64,000 nt of DNA from NCBI RefSeq assembly GCF_017352135.1, contig NZ_CP071454.1, forward strand, positions 806,001-870,000, read 5' to 3'. The position numbers and the translations under genes are program-made. Below the pieces are notes generated by a model. It was not told the origin of the DNA and ran no database searches. It saw only the letters and a program-made list of their open reading frames with translations. The stretch is from Rhizobium lentis (GTDB lineage: Bacteria; Pseudomonadota; Alphaproteobacteria; Rhizobiales; Rhizobiaceae). Each line of letters opens with the position of its first letter. Position 1 is the first letter of the stretch. Below are positions 32,537-41,692 of the stretch, piece after piece.

Positions 32537-33535
32537 CTAACCGCCGAATGACTTCCGATAGGCATGCGGACTCGTGCCCAGCCGCTTGCGGAAGTGATGC
32601 CGCATCGTCGCCAGCGTGCCGAAGCCGCTTGATATCGCGATGTCGTCGAGCGATACGGCAAGCTCTCTTTCGAGAAGGTCGCGGGCGTGGCGCAGCCGCT
32701 CCTTCAGCAGCCATTCGCCGACGCTGAGACCGGTCGTCGCTTCGAAGCGGCGCTGGAAGGTGCGCATGCTCATGCCGGCCCTCTCGGCGAGCAAGCTGAT
32801 CGGCTGCTCCTCGGCAAGGCTTTGACGCATCCATTCGATCAGCGGGCCCAGGCGAATACCTTCGCGTTCCTGCGGAACCGGCACGCTGATGAACTGCGCC
32901 TGTCCCCCTTCTCGGTGCGGCGGCACGACGAGGCGGCGGGCGACACTATTGGCGGCCTCCGAGCCGAAATCGCTGCGCACGACATGTAGGCATAGATCGA
33001 TGCCGGCAGCGCTGCCGGCCGCCGTCAGCAGGCTGCCCTCGTCGATGTAGAGAACGTCGGCATCGAGCGTGATGTCGGGATAACGTGCCGCGATCGAGGC
33101 GACATAGCGCCAATGCGTCGTCGCCCTGCGGTTGGCGAGCAGGCCGGAGCCTGCAAGGACGGCAACGCCGGAGCAGAACGACATGATGCGCGCGCCGCGC
33201 CGATGCGCCGCCCTTAACGCGGCGGCGAGCGGTTCCGGCACAGGCGCATCGATCGACCGCCAGCCGGGCACGACGATCAGTTCCGCCTCGTCGAGCACCT
33301 CCAGCCCGTTGTCGACCGCGACCGTCAATCCGCCGGCGGCGCGAAGCGGCCCCGGCTCGATGCCGCAGACCGAGAAGCGATACCAGCCCTCGCCCATCTC
33401 CGGACGCGGCAGCCCGAAGACCTCGTAGGCAATGCCGAATTCGAAGGTGCAGAGCCCGTCATAGGCAAGAACTGCGACCAGTGGTCCCTTCGTCTGCAGA
33501 GATGCGTTTGGCATGATCTTTACGCTGTCAGTCAT
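32537..33535 (-). CDS. ftrA: GlxA/FtrA-type AraC regulator with DJ-1/PfpI domain
   Basis: This roughly 332-residue regulator has an N-terminal DJ-1/PfpI-like domain (about 20-185; LVAVLAYDGLCTFEFGIAYEVFG and SFCSGVAVLAGSGLL) and two C-terminal AraC helix-turn-helix motifs (about 230-325; SMRTFQRRFEATTG and SSGFGTLATMRHHFRKRLG). It is divergent from a rhodanese gene, the usual pairing for FtrA, so the symbol follows that context. The ATG at 33535 replaces a TTG three codons earlier. The effector is unknown. Confidence 0.86.
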   Translation of the reverse strand: MTDSVKIMPNASLQTKGPLVAVLAYDGLCTFEFGIAYEVFGLPRPEMGEGWYRFSVCGIEPGPLRAAGGLTVAVDNGLEVLDEAELIVVPGWRSIDAPVPEPLAAALRAAHRRGARIMSFCSGVAVLAGSGLLANRRATTHWRYVASIAARYPDITLDADVLYIDEGSLLTAAGSAAGIDLCLHVVRSDFGSEAANSVARRLVVPPHREGGQAQFISVPVPQEREGIRLGPLIEWMRQSLAEEQPISLLAERAGMSMRTFQRRFEATTGLSVGEWLLKERLRHARDLLERELAVSLDDIAISSGFGTLATMRHHFRKRLGTSPHAYRKSFGG

Positions 33536-33604
33536 GATGGCCAATTTCGCAAATCTCTAACATCGGCGATACCAGGCGGCAATCCAACACGATAGGAAAG
33601 ACCG

Positions 33605-34015
33605 ATGCCCAGCGCCGTCTCCGAAATGTCAGCCGCCGAACCCGATATCGCCGCCGCCCATTACGCTGCCAAGCTCGCCTTCGAAACCGATTGTTCGGAT
33701 GTCCGCGCAGCCTTTGCCGCCGGCAAGGTCGATTTCGTCCTTCTCGACGTGCGCTCGCCGGCGCTGTTTGCGCAATCCCACGTGCCGGGCGCGATCAACC
33801 TGCCCCATGGCAAGATGACCGCGCATCGCATGTCGGAATGGGCCAGCGACACGCTCTTCGTCGTCTATTGCGCCGGTCCGCATTGCAACGGCGCCGACAA
33901 GGCCGCTTTCCGCCTCGCCAAGCTTGGCCTCCAGGCCAAGCTGATGATCGGCGGTGTGACCGGCTGGGCCGACGAGGGTTTCGAGTTCGAACGCAAGGCC
34001 ATCGCCGCCGAATGA
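33605..34015 (+). CDS. rhodanese-like domain protein
   Basis: This 136-residue single rhodanese domain has the active-site loop YCAGPHCNGA (cysteine at about 90) and the CH2-type start VLLDVRSPALFAQSHVPGAINLPHG. It could transfer sulfur or act as a thiol sensor. An AGGAAAG site precedes the ATG. It is transcribed divergently from the FtrA-type regulator, its probable controller. Confidence 0.9.
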   Translation: MPSAVSEMSAAEPDIAAAHYAAKLAFETDCSDVRAAFAAGKVDFVLLDVRSPALFAQSHVPGAINLPHGKMTAHRMSEWASDTLFVVYCAGPHCNGADKAAFRLAKLGLQAKLMIGGVTGWADEGFEFERKAIAAE

Positions 34016-34020
34016 AAGAA

Positions 34021-34047
34021 CGCTCCCTTCCATAATGGGAGGGAGCG
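34021..34047. terminator. bidirectional hairpin between convergent genes
   Basis: CGCTCCCTTCCAT and ATGGGAGGGAGCG form a stem of about 12 pairs with a 3-base loop. It lies 5 bases after the rhodanese stop and 6 bases from the stop of the minus-strand dehydrogenase. No long T run. Confidence 0.6.
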
Positions 34048-34053
34048 CCTGTC

Positions 34054-35076
34054 TCAAAATTCGATGACGACCTTGCCGAACGGACCTCGATAGAGATGAT
34101 CGAGCGCCTGCGGCAGTTCCGCGAAGGCATACCGCCGGTCGATGACCGGCTTCAACCCGGTCTGGTCGACCGCCCGCACCAGATCTTCCAGCGCCCGCCG
34201 ATGACCGACCGCAATCCCCTGCACGACAGGTGCCTTGAGAAGCAGCGGCGCCGCCGGCGCCGAAACCTCGAAGCCCTCGAAAACACCGATCACCGAAATC
34301 CGGCCGTTGACCGCCACGGCCTTCAGCGCCTGGCCGAGATGCGGTCCGCCGACGATTTCGAGCACGTGGTCGACGCCATAGTCGCCGGTCAGGCGATGGA
34401 GCTGCTCCACCCAGTCGCCCTCATGCCGGTTGATCAGATGATCGGCGCCGAGCGCCTGCGCCCGGTCGAGCTTTTCGCTGCTGCCCGACGTGACGAAGAC
34501 CTCGGCGCCCTGTGCCTTGGCGATCTGCAGGCCGAAGAGCGCGACGCCGCCGGTTCCCTGCACCAGCACCTTATCGCCGGCCTTCAGCTTGCCGCATTCG
34601 ATCAGCGCGAACCATGCCGTCAACCCGGCGCAGGGCAGCGTGCTCGCTTCGGCGGCATCGAGCGTTTTCGGTGCAAGGGTAAACCACTCCTCGGAAAGCA
34701 CCGTGTATTCGGACAGCACGCCCGGATAGAAACCGCCGCGCGTCTGGTAAGGTAGATCACGCGCCGTACCGGGGCCGCGGCCGTCGATCCAGTCCGGGGA
34801 AAAGGTGGAGATAACGAGATCGCCGGGTTTGAAGCGGGTAACATCTGGCCCGACGGCCTCGACCATGCCTGCCATGTCCGAGGCCGGCACGAAGGGAAAC
34901 TGCAACGGCAGCCCCATGCCGCTTTCGAGCACCAGCCTGTCGCGGAAATTGAGGGAGACCGCCTGCGTCCGCACCCGGATCATCGCGCCGGACACCTCGG
35001 GAATTCTGGCTTCACCGATCGTCAGATTGGCCTCCGGCCCGATCGCATCGGTTTGCCACTGCCTTGTCGTCTGCAT
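34054..35076 (-). CDS. zinc-type alcohol dehydrogenase-like (MDR) protein
   Basis: This 340-residue MDR-superfamily oxidoreductase has an N-terminal GroES-like domain (ASDMAGMVEAVGPDVTRFKPGD at about 71-92) and a Rossmann domain with VLVQGTGGVALFGLQIAK (about 160-178). The catalytic-zinc ligands of true ADHs are not evident, so a quinone-reductase-like reaction is possible. The start MQTTRQW has an AAGGAG site. It is divergent from a LysR regulator. Confidence 0.88.
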   Translation of the reverse strand: MQTTRQWQTDAIGPEANLTIGEARIPEVSGAMIRVRTQAVSLNFRDRLVLESGMGLPLQFPFVPASDMAGMVEAVGPDVTRFKPGDLVISTFSPDWIDGRGPGTARDLPYQTRGGFYPGVLSEYTVLSEEWFTLAPKTLDAAEASTLPCAGLTAWFALIECGKLKAGDKVLVQGTGGVALFGLQIAKAQGAEVFVTSGSSEKLDRAQALGADHLINRHEGDWVEQLHRLTGDYGVDHVLEIVGGPHLGQALKAVAVNGRISVIGVFEGFEVSAPAAPLLLKAPVVQGIAVGHRRALEDLVRAVDQTGLKPVIDRRYAFAELPQALDHLYRGPFGKVVIEF

Positions 35077-35137
35077 CTTCCTGCTCCTTCTCCATTGGAG
35101 GAGCAGCACATATATCGTTGAATAATGATCTCCTGTT

Positions 35138-35152
35138 GCGATATTAAATCGC
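35138..35152. promoter_or_regulatory. possible LysR operator
   Basis: GCGAT-ATTAA-ATCGC is a perfect inverted repeat with 5-base arms between the divergent LysR and dehydrogenase genes, 28 bases from the LysR start. Confidence 0.45.
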
Positions 35153-35179
35153 CATAATGGTGCCATTGAGGAAACAAAT

Positions 35180-36079
35180 ATGGAGCGGCTGAAGGGCATT
35201 TCGATCTTCGTCGAGACGGTTGAAGCCGGTGGTTTCGCAGCTGCCGCCGAACGGCTTCATCTCACACGCTCGGCCGTCAGCAAGACGATTGCAAGGCTCG
35301 AGCAGCGGCTCGGCGTCCGGCTCTTCAACCGCACAACCCGGACCCAGAGCCTGACCGACGAAGGCCGCTTCTTCTATGAGCGCTGCCTGAGAGCCATCGA
35401 GGAAATCCGGATCGGCGAGGCGCAGCTTGAATCGGGCAGGCGCGAGGTGCGCGGCAGGCTGAGGGTATCGATGCCGGCGCTGTTCGGGCGCCACTGCGCC
35501 GCTCCGATCCTCACCCGCCTGCTGGACGATCACCCGGATCTCGAACTCGACTTGTCCTTCAGCGATCGCGTCGTCGATCTCCTGGAGGACGGATTCGACC
35601 TTGCCGTCCGCAACGGCCCGCTGAAGGACAATCCCGATCTGATGGCGCGGAGGATCGCCCGGCAGTCAATGACGGTCTGCGCCTCGCCCGCCTATCTTCA
35701 AAAACATGGCGTGCCGCAAACGCTCGACGACCTCGCCCACCATCAGGGCATCGTCTATCGCAGGGGCGACAATGACAGGGCCTGGATCTTCCCGGCGGCG
35801 GCCGGTTCCCCACGCGAAGTTCTGCCGAAATCGCGGCTGCGGCTCGACGATCTCGCCTCGATAGCGGACGCTGCGGTTGAAGGCCGCGGGCTAGCCTGGC
35901 TGACCTGCTGGCTGGTGCGGGACAGGGTCCAGTCTGGTGAACTCGTGCGGGTCCTGACCGATATGCCGTCCAGCATTTTCGAAGCCTATGCCGTCTGGCC
36001 GAGATCGCCGGTGATGCTGCCGAAAGTGCGCCTTGCGATCGATACGCTGGCTGCGGAGCTGCCTGAGATAATGAGCTGA
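35180..36079 (+). CDS. LysR family transcriptional regulator
   Basis: This 299-residue LTTR has the N-terminal winged HTH (about 1-60; FAAAAERLHLTRSAVSKTIARLEQRLGVRLFNRTTR) and a C-terminal periplasmic-binding-type effector domain (about 92-295). It is divergent from the MDR dehydrogenase at 34054 and probably controls it. A weak hairpin at 36116-36138 may end its transcript. Confidence 0.92.
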   Translation: MERLKGISIFVETVEAGGFAAAAERLHLTRSAVSKTIARLEQRLGVRLFNRTTRTQSLTDEGRFFYERCLRAIEEIRIGEAQLESGRREVRGRLRVSMPALFGRHCAAPILTRLLDDHPDLELDLSFSDRVVDLLEDGFDLAVRNGPLKDNPDLMARRIARQSMTVCASPAYLQKHGVPQTLDDLAHHQGIVYRRGDNDRAWIFPAAAGSPREVLPKSRLRLDDLASIADAAVEGRGLAWLTCWLVRDRVQSGELVRVLTDMPSSIFEAYAVWPRSPVMLPKVRLAIDTLAAELPEIMS

Positions 36080-36230
36080 AAGACGCGGCCTCTCGGGAAG
36101 CTCAAGCCAAACGGGAAGCCCATGTTTTTCTGTGGGTTTGTCTGGAAGTACCGAGATGCCGCAATATATCGTTAGTTCGTCGCTCCCGCATAAACGGCAT
36201 CCGTGCCATATCACTCAGAACACGGTCCAC

Positions 36231-36767
36231 ATGTCACTTCGCAGCGTGCTCCGCGCACAAACAGCAGATTGCCACGCCGAAGTCGATAAGCTCTTCGGCA
36301 CTTTCGACCTCTCCAGCAACGTGCAGTACAGGACATTCCTGCGCGCGCATGCCCGGGTCGTACCGGCGGCGGAAAATGCACTCGACGAGGCCGGGGTCGT
36401 TCGGCTGCTGCCCGACTGGCCGGAACGAAGGCGAGCGCAGCTGCTGCTTGCCGATATCGGCGAACTCGGCGACCGTTTGCCCGAGCGCCTTCCGGCGCCG
36501 GCATTGCATGATGAAGCGGCGCTCTGGGGTGCCCTCTACGTCCTCGAAGGCTCGAAACTCGGCGGCGCCGTGCTCGCGAGATCCGTACCCGATCCCCTGC
36601 CCAGCCGCTATCTCACGCCACGAGGTCCAAAGGGTGCCATCAGGATCTTCATGGATCGTCTCGAGGCAATCGGGGCCGACGATCCCTTCGCCGCCGTTTC
36701 CTCGGCGCGCACGCTCTTCGATCTTTTCCTCAAAGCCGGGCAGCTCGAACTGGAAGCCGTCCCATGA
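36231..36767 (+). CDS. bphO: biliverdin-producing haem oxygenase
   Basis: This 178-residue haem-oxygenase-fold protein has the proximal histidine in LRAQTADCHAEVDKLFG (about residue 16) and the helix motif ALYVLEGSKLGGAVLAR. It opens haem to biliverdin, CO and iron. It ends 4 bases inside the start of the bacteriophytochrome gene, so its product makes the chromophore for that kinase. The ATG at 36231 has a weak ribosome site; an upstream frame to 36132 is less like the family. Confidence 0.88.
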   Translation: MSLRSVLRAQTADCHAEVDKLFGTFDLSSNVQYRTFLRAHARVVPAAENALDEAGVVRLLPDWPERRRAQLLLADIGELGDRLPERLPAPALHDEAALWGALYVLEGSKLGGAVLARSVPDPLPSRYLTPRGPKGAIRIFMDRLEAIGADDPFAAVSSARTLFDLFLKAGQLELEAVP

Positions 36768-39340
36768 GCGGCACACCCGAACCCGTCGATCTCACCAACT
36801 GCGACCGTGAGCCGATCCACCAGCTCGGCGCCATCCAACCCTTTGGCTTCCTGCTGACGATATCGCTCGACTGGATGGTCACGCGGGCCTCCGCCAATCT
36901 TGCGGAGTTTATAGGCGTGTCCCAGGCCGATGCGCTCGGCCGTCCGATTTCCTCGCTGATCACGCCGGAGGCGCTGCACACGATCCGCAACAAGCTGACC
37001 ACGCTGCGCGGTCCCGATGTCGTCGAGCGCATTTTCGACATTGCCCTGCTGCCCGATCAGTCGCGTTTCGACCTTGCCGTTCACGTCAACGAAAATCAGG
37101 TCATCCTCGAAGGCGAACGCTGCCAGCAAGAAAAGCGCAACGCTCCGTCGCTTTCCATGCGCAGCATGATGTCCCGCCTCGACCAGACGGAAACGCTGGA
37201 GGCTTTTTTCCGCGAGGGCGCGAGGCAGGCACGCGCGCTCACCGGCTTCGACCGGGTGATGGTCTATCGTTTCGATGAAGGGGGTTCCGGCGAGGTCGTG
37301 GCGGAGGCCGCCCGCAGCGGCATCGGCTCGTTCCTCGGGCTGCACTATCCGGCCTCCGACATTCCAATTCAGGCGCGCGCGCTTTATCTGCGCAACCTAT
37401 TCCGCATCATCGCCGATATCGAGGCGGTGCCTGTGCCGGTTCTCCCGCAGCTCGACGAACAGGGCCAGCCGCTCGATCTCTCCATGTCGGTGCTGCGTTC
37501 GGTCTCGCCGATCCATATCGAATATCTGAAAAACATGGGCGTCGGCGCGTCGCTTTCCATATCGATCGTCGTGGACGGCAAGCTCTGGGGCCTGTTTGCC
37601 TGCCATCATTACGGCCCGCGCCTGCCATCGGCGCAAAGCCGCTCGACTGCCGAACTCTTCGGCCAGATGTTCGCGTCGCGTCTTGAAAGCCGTGAACGGC
37701 GGCTGGCGCTCGACTACGAGACCAAGGCGCGTCGCATCGCCGATCGTCTTCTCACCTCCGTCGCCGATAATGCCAGCCTGCTCGACGATCCGGCCTGGTT
37801 GATCGAGGCGCTCGCCGACGCCATTCCTGCCGACGGCATCGGCGTCTGGATCAATGGGCGCCTCGCGCTTGCAGGCATCGGGCCGGATGAGCGAGGCTTT
37901 TCCGCTCTCATCCGCCATCTCAACCGCAACGCCGGCGGGCGCATCTATGCCGTCGACAGGCTTGGCGAAACCTATCCGGATCTTGAAATCGACGATGTGG
38001 TGGCAGGCATGCTTGCCATCCCGATCTCGCGTTCGCCGCGCGATTACGTCGTGCTTTTCCGTCAGGAACTGGTGCGCACCGTCCGCTGGGGCGGCGATCC
38101 GCACAAGCCGTTGGAATATGGCCCCAACGGCCCGCGGCTGACGCCGCGCAAGAGCTTCGAAGCCTGGTCGGAACTGGTGCGCGGCCGCTCGCTGCCCTTT
38201 ACGGAAGCCGAGCGCCGGGTCGCCGAAACGATCCGCCTCACGCTGATCGAAGTGGTGCTGCGCCTGACCGACGAGGCCAGCATGGCGCGCCAGATGGCGA
38301 ACGAGCGGCAGGAACTGCTGATCGCCGAACTCAACCACCGCGTCCGCAACATATTGAGCCTCATTACCGGAATCATCCGGCAGTCGCAGACGACGTCGGT
38401 CGGCCTCGGTGACTATGTCCGTCAACTCGAGGGCCGCATTCAGTCGCTCTCCCGTGCCCATGACCAGATCACCAGGGATCACTGGGCGCCCGCTTCGCTG
38501 CGGCAATTGTTATCGGCCGAAACCGCGGCCTATCTTGGAAAAAACGCGCAACGCTTCCGGATGAGGGGCGAAGACGTGCTGCTGGAGCCGCAGGCCTTTT
38601 CCACCGCCGCCCTGGTTTTCCATGAGCTGATGACCAACAGCGCCAAATACGGCAGCCTCTCCATCGCCGGCAGCGGCACGATCGAACTCAGCTGGGAGCG
38701 CGACAATGAAGGCAATCTGCGCATCGATTGGCGCGAAAAGGACGGCCCGCCCGTCATCGAGCCGAACCGCCACGGGTTCGGTTCGACGATCATCCGGCGC
38801 TCCATTCCCTACGACCTCGGCGGCAAGGCCGAAGTCCGCTACATCAAGGAGGGGCTGGAGGCGGATTTCCTGATTCCGGCTCGCTACGTGAACGCCGTCG
38901 ACCCCAGCCTGTTGCAGAACGCGACGACTGCCGGCGTTGCGCCAAGCAAAACCGCGCCCGCCGATGATCAGGAGCCGCTATCAGGTCTGAAGATCCTGCT
39001 GGTGGAAAACAACCTGATCATCGCCATGGATGGAGAGGACATCCTGCGCCGCCTGGGTGCCGACGTGAGCACGGCGCCGAGCGTCGCCGAGGCGATGGAG
39101 ATCCTCGCCGGCCAGTCCTTCGATTTCGCGCTTCTCGATGTCAATTTGGGAGACGAGACGAGTTTCGGGATTGCCGACCGATTGGCAGCCGCAGGCGTTC
39201 CCTTCGTGTTTGCCACGGGTTACGGCGAAGGGATCGCCCAGGCGAATAGCCACTCGGGCGCACCCGTCTTGCAGAAACCCTATACGACCGAAGGCATAAC
39301 CGATCTCCTCGCCCGGGTGGAGCTTCCCAAGAGGAAATAA
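36764..39340 (+). CDS. bphP: bacteriophytochrome sensor kinase with HWE core and fused receiver
   Basis: This 858-residue protein is laid out PAS (about 15-115; bilin-binding C13 in LTNCDREPIH), GAF (about 140-310; HYPASDIP), PHY (about 320-500), HWE kinase (about 520-710; LLIAELNHRVRNILSLI with N-box in FHELMTNSAKYG) and a C-terminal receiver (about 740-855; phospho-acceptor in FALLDVNLG). It senses red and far-red light through biliverdin. The receiver on the same chain may take the phosphate from the HWE core. It overlaps bphO by 4 bases. Confidence 0.93.
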   Translation: MSGTPEPVDLTNCDREPIHQLGAIQPFGFLLTISLDWMVTRASANLAEFIGVSQADALGRPISSLITPEALHTIRNKLTTLRGPDVVERIFDIALLPDQSRFDLAVHVNENQVILEGERCQQEKRNAPSLSMRSMMSRLDQTETLEAFFREGARQARALTGFDRVMVYRFDEGGSGEVVAEAARSGIGSFLGLHYPASDIPIQARALYLRNLFRIIADIEAVPVPVLPQLDEQGQPLDLSMSVLRSVSPIHIEYLKNMGVGASLSISIVVDGKLWGLFACHHYGPRLPSAQSRSTAELFGQMFASRLESRERRLALDYETKARRIADRLLTSVADNASLLDDPAWLIEALADAIPADGIGVWINGRLALAGIGPDERGFSALIRHLNRNAGGRIYAVDRLGETYPDLEIDDVVAGMLAIPISRSPRDYVVLFRQELVRTVRWGGDPHKPLEYGPNGPRLTPRKSFEAWSELVRGRSLPFTEAERRVAETIRLTLIEVVLRLTDEASMARQMANERQELLIAELNHRVRNILSLITGIIRQSQTTSVGLGDYVRQLEGRIQSLSRAHDQITRDHWAPASLRQLLSAETAAYLGKNAQRFRMRGEDVLLEPQAFSTAALVFHELMTNSAKYGSLSIAGSGTIELSWERDNEGNLRIDWREKDGPPVIEPNRHGFGSTIIRRSIPYDLGGKAEVRYIKEGLEADFLIPARYVNAVDPSLLQNATTAGVAPSKTAPADDQEPLSGLKILLVENNLIIAMDGEDILRRLGADVSTAPSVAEAMEILAGQSFDFALLDVNLGDETSFGIADRLAAAGVPFVFATGYGEGIAQANSHSGAPVLQKPYTTEGITDLLARVELPKRK

Positions 39341-39345
39341 GATGG

Positions 39346-39996
39346 TCAGGTTATCGGAAGATTTGGCCGCAATCCGCCGATAAAGAGCTGTTCGAGAAAC
39401 CGCGCCGCATCCTCGAAGCGTCCTTCCCCGGCATGCTCCTGCCCCAACACGGCGCGCACCTGGACGTCGAAATCGGCATAGTGCTGCGTCGTCGACCAGA
39501 TCGCGAAGATCAAGTGATAGGGATCGCATTTGGCGATCTTGCCCGATTTCGTCCAGGCGCGGATGACCTCCGCCTTCTCGTCGACGAGTTGCTTCAGCGG
39601 GCCCTTCAGCTCGTCCTCGATATGCGGCGCGCCCTGCAGCACCTCGTTGGCGAAAAGCCGGCTCTCGCGCGGAAAATCGCGCGCCATCTCCAGCTTGCGT
39701 CTGATGTAGCTGCGGATTTCCTCCTCCGGATTGCCTTCGGCATCGAAGGCGCGCAACGGCTCCAGCCAGGTGTAGAGCACCCGGTCGATCAGCGCCCGGT
39801 GCATGGCTTCCTTGGTGCGAAAATAATAGAGCAAATTGGGTTTCGACATGCCGGCCACTTCGGCGATCTGGTCGATCGTCGAGCCGCGAAATCCACGGGC
39901 CGAGAAAACGTCGAGCGCGGCTTCGAGAATCTGCTCTTCCTTCTCCTCCTGGATTCGGGTCCGTCTCAAGGTCTTCGCTGCTCTCGGAATAGCCAT
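39346..39996 (-). CDS. rutR: pyrimidine-responsive TetR regulator RutR
   Basis: This 216-residue protein matches RutR, a TetR-family regulator that is released from DNA by uracil. The HTH is at about 20-65 (TIDQIAEVAGMSKPNLLYYFRTKE) and the C-terminus includes the family WSTTQHYADFDVQV stretch. It is divergent from the hyuC-type gene of the pyrimidine operon, with a RutR-like operator between them, and probably controls preTA as well. Confidence 0.9.
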   Translation of the reverse strand: MAIPRAAKTLRRTRIQEEKEEQILEAALDVFSARGFRGSTIDQIAEVAGMSKPNLLYYFRTKEAMHRALIDRVLYTWLEPLRAFDAEGNPEEEIRSYIRRKLEMARDFPRESRLFANEVLQGAPHIEDELKGPLKQLVDEKAEVIRAWTKSGKIAKCDPYHLIFAIWSTTQHYADFDVQVRAVLGQEHAGEGRFEDAARFLEQLFIGGLRPNLPIT

Positions 39997-40139
39997 CGGC
40001 TATTGTTTCCCCTTGAAATTCAACTTCTTCGCTCAAGTTTGGGCCGAAGATGGTCCAGTTGTTTCTTGAGCAACTGCCCGCATTTTTATCGGCAATTTTC
40101 GTGATTTTCGTCTTGAGCCCGGCGGTGGAAGTTGTAATG

Positions 40140-40155
40140 TTTACCAATCGGTCAA
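40140..40155. promoter_or_regulatory. RutR operator
   Basis: TTTACCAATCGGTCAA matches the RutR pattern TTGACCA-N2-TGGTCAA at 12 of 14 defined positions. It lies in the 297-base space between rutR and the hydrolase gene. The rest of that space holds nothing recognised. Confidence 0.65.
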
Positions 40156-40293
40156 ATATCCGCCAGATGCAAAACAAAGGCAACTGGCGTTTTTGCGGCG
40201 CTCAACAAAACCAATAAGAGGCGCAGGAACTGACCACGGGAACAGGCGGGCATGCCCTTGCATGCCTGCCGCAAACAGGTGAGGGCTTGAAGA

Positions 40294-41547
40294 ATGGTGG
40301 CAGCACCAGGCGAGAACATGCGCGTCAATGGCGACCGTCTCTGGGACAGTCTCATGGACATGGCGAAAATCGGCCCCGGCATTGCCGGCGGCAACAACCG
40401 CCAGACGCTGACGGATGCCGATGCCGAGGGCCGCAGCCTTTTCAAGACATGGTGCGACGAAGCGAGCCTCACCATGGGCGTCGACCGCATGGGCACGATG
40501 TTCGCCACTCGCCCCGGCACCGATCCCGATGCCCTGCCCGTCTATGTCGGCTCGCACCTCGACACCCAGCCGACCGGCGGCAAATATGACGGCGTACTCG
40601 GCGTGCTCTCAGCGCTCGAAGTCGTGCGCACGATGAACGATCTCGGAATCAAGACCAAGCACCCGATCGTCGTCACCAACTGGACGAACGAGGAAGGCGC
40701 GCGTTTCGCCCCGGCCATGCTCGCCTCGGGCGTCTTCGCCGGCGTGCACAGCCTTGATTTCGCCTATAACCGCAGGGATCCCGAAGGCAATCTCTTCGGC
40801 GACGAGCTGAAGCGCATCGGCTGGGTCGGCGACGAAGAGGTCGGCGCCCGCAAGATGCACGCCTATTTCGAGTATCACATCGAGCAGGGGCCGATCCTCG
40901 AAGCCGAAGACAAGCAGATCGGCGTCGTCACACACTGTCAGGGCCTGTGGTGGCTGGAATTCACGCTGACCGGCAAGGAAGCCCATACCGGCTCGACGCC
41001 GATGAACATGCGCGTCAATGCCGGCCTTGCCATGTCGCGCATCCTGGAAATGGTTCAGGGGGTGGCGATGGGCGAACAGCCGGGCGCCGTCGGCGGCGTC
41101 GGCCAGGTGTTCTTCTCGCCGAATTCGCGCAACGTCCTGCCGGGCAAGGTGGTCTTCACCGTCGACATCCGCTCGCCCGACAAGGCCAAGCTCGACCGCA
41201 TGCGGGCAAAGATTGAGGCGGAAGCGCCGAAGATCTGCGACGCCCTAGGTGTCGGCTGTTCCATCGAGGCGATCGGCCATTTCGAGCCGGTCACCTTCGA
41301 CGAAAAGCTGGTCACGGCCGTTCGCTCTGCCGCCGAACACCTCGGTTACAGCCACATGAACATTATCTCCGGCGCCGGCCACGACGCCTGCTGGGCCGCC
41401 AAGGTCGCCCCCGCCACCATGGTCATGTGCCCCTGTGTCGGCGGGCTTAGCCACAATGAGGCGGAAGAGATCTCCAAGGAATGGGCGACGGCTGGTGCCG
41501 ATGTACTGTTCCACGCGGTGGTCGAGACGGCGGAGATCGTGGTGTGA
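40294..41547 (+). CDS. Zn-dependent hydrolase: beta-ureidopropionase / N-carbamoyl-amino-acid amidohydrolase type
   Basis: This 417-residue M20-family amidase has metal ligands in GSHLDTQPTGGKYDG (about 87-101) and TNWTNEEGARF (about 128-138), plus FEYHIEQGPILE and AGHDACWAAK near the C-terminus. It should hydrolyse N-carbamoyl-beta-alanine, the last step of reductive pyrimidine breakdown. It is the first gene of the operon with the DUF559 gene and dihydropyrimidinase. Symbols in use include hyuC, amaB and pydC, so none is fixed here. Confidence 0.9.
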   Translation: MVAAPGENMRVNGDRLWDSLMDMAKIGPGIAGGNNRQTLTDADAEGRSLFKTWCDEASLTMGVDRMGTMFATRPGTDPDALPVYVGSHLDTQPTGGKYDGVLGVLSALEVVRTMNDLGIKTKHPIVVTNWTNEEGARFAPAMLASGVFAGVHSLDFAYNRRDPEGNLFGDELKRIGWVGDEEVGARKMHAYFEYHIEQGPILEAEDKQIGVVTHCQGLWWLEFTLTGKEAHTGSTPMNMRVNAGLAMSRILEMVQGVAMGEQPGAVGGVGQVFFSPNSRNVLPGKVVFTVDIRSPDKAKLDRMRAKIEAEAPKICDALGVGCSIEAIGHFEPVTFDEKLVTAVRSAAEHLGYSHMNIISGAGHDACWAAKVAPATMVMCPCVGGLSHNEAEEISKEWATAGADVLFHAVVETAEIVV

Positions 41548-41561
41548 TGTCTGCTGCAGCA

Positions 41562-41692
41562 CCCGGAGCCCCCTCATCCGACCCTTCGGGCCACCTTCTC
41601 CCCGCTGGGGAGAAGGGAATGGCGGACGTCGCGGCTTGTCCCTTCTCCCCTCGGGGAGAAGGTGCCCGAAGGGCGGATGAGGGGGCTCCGGG
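41562..41692. repeat. rhizobial palindromic intergenic element (RIME-like)
   Basis: Long inverted repeat: left arm CCCGGAGCCCCCTCATCCG... with CCACCTTCTCCCC/GGGGAGAAGGG inner hairpin, a short centre, then GGGGAGAAGGTG... GGATGAGGGGGCTCCGGG. The arms are nearly identical. Copies of this CCCTTCTCCCC-type element are common in rhizobial genomes. Confidence 0.82.
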
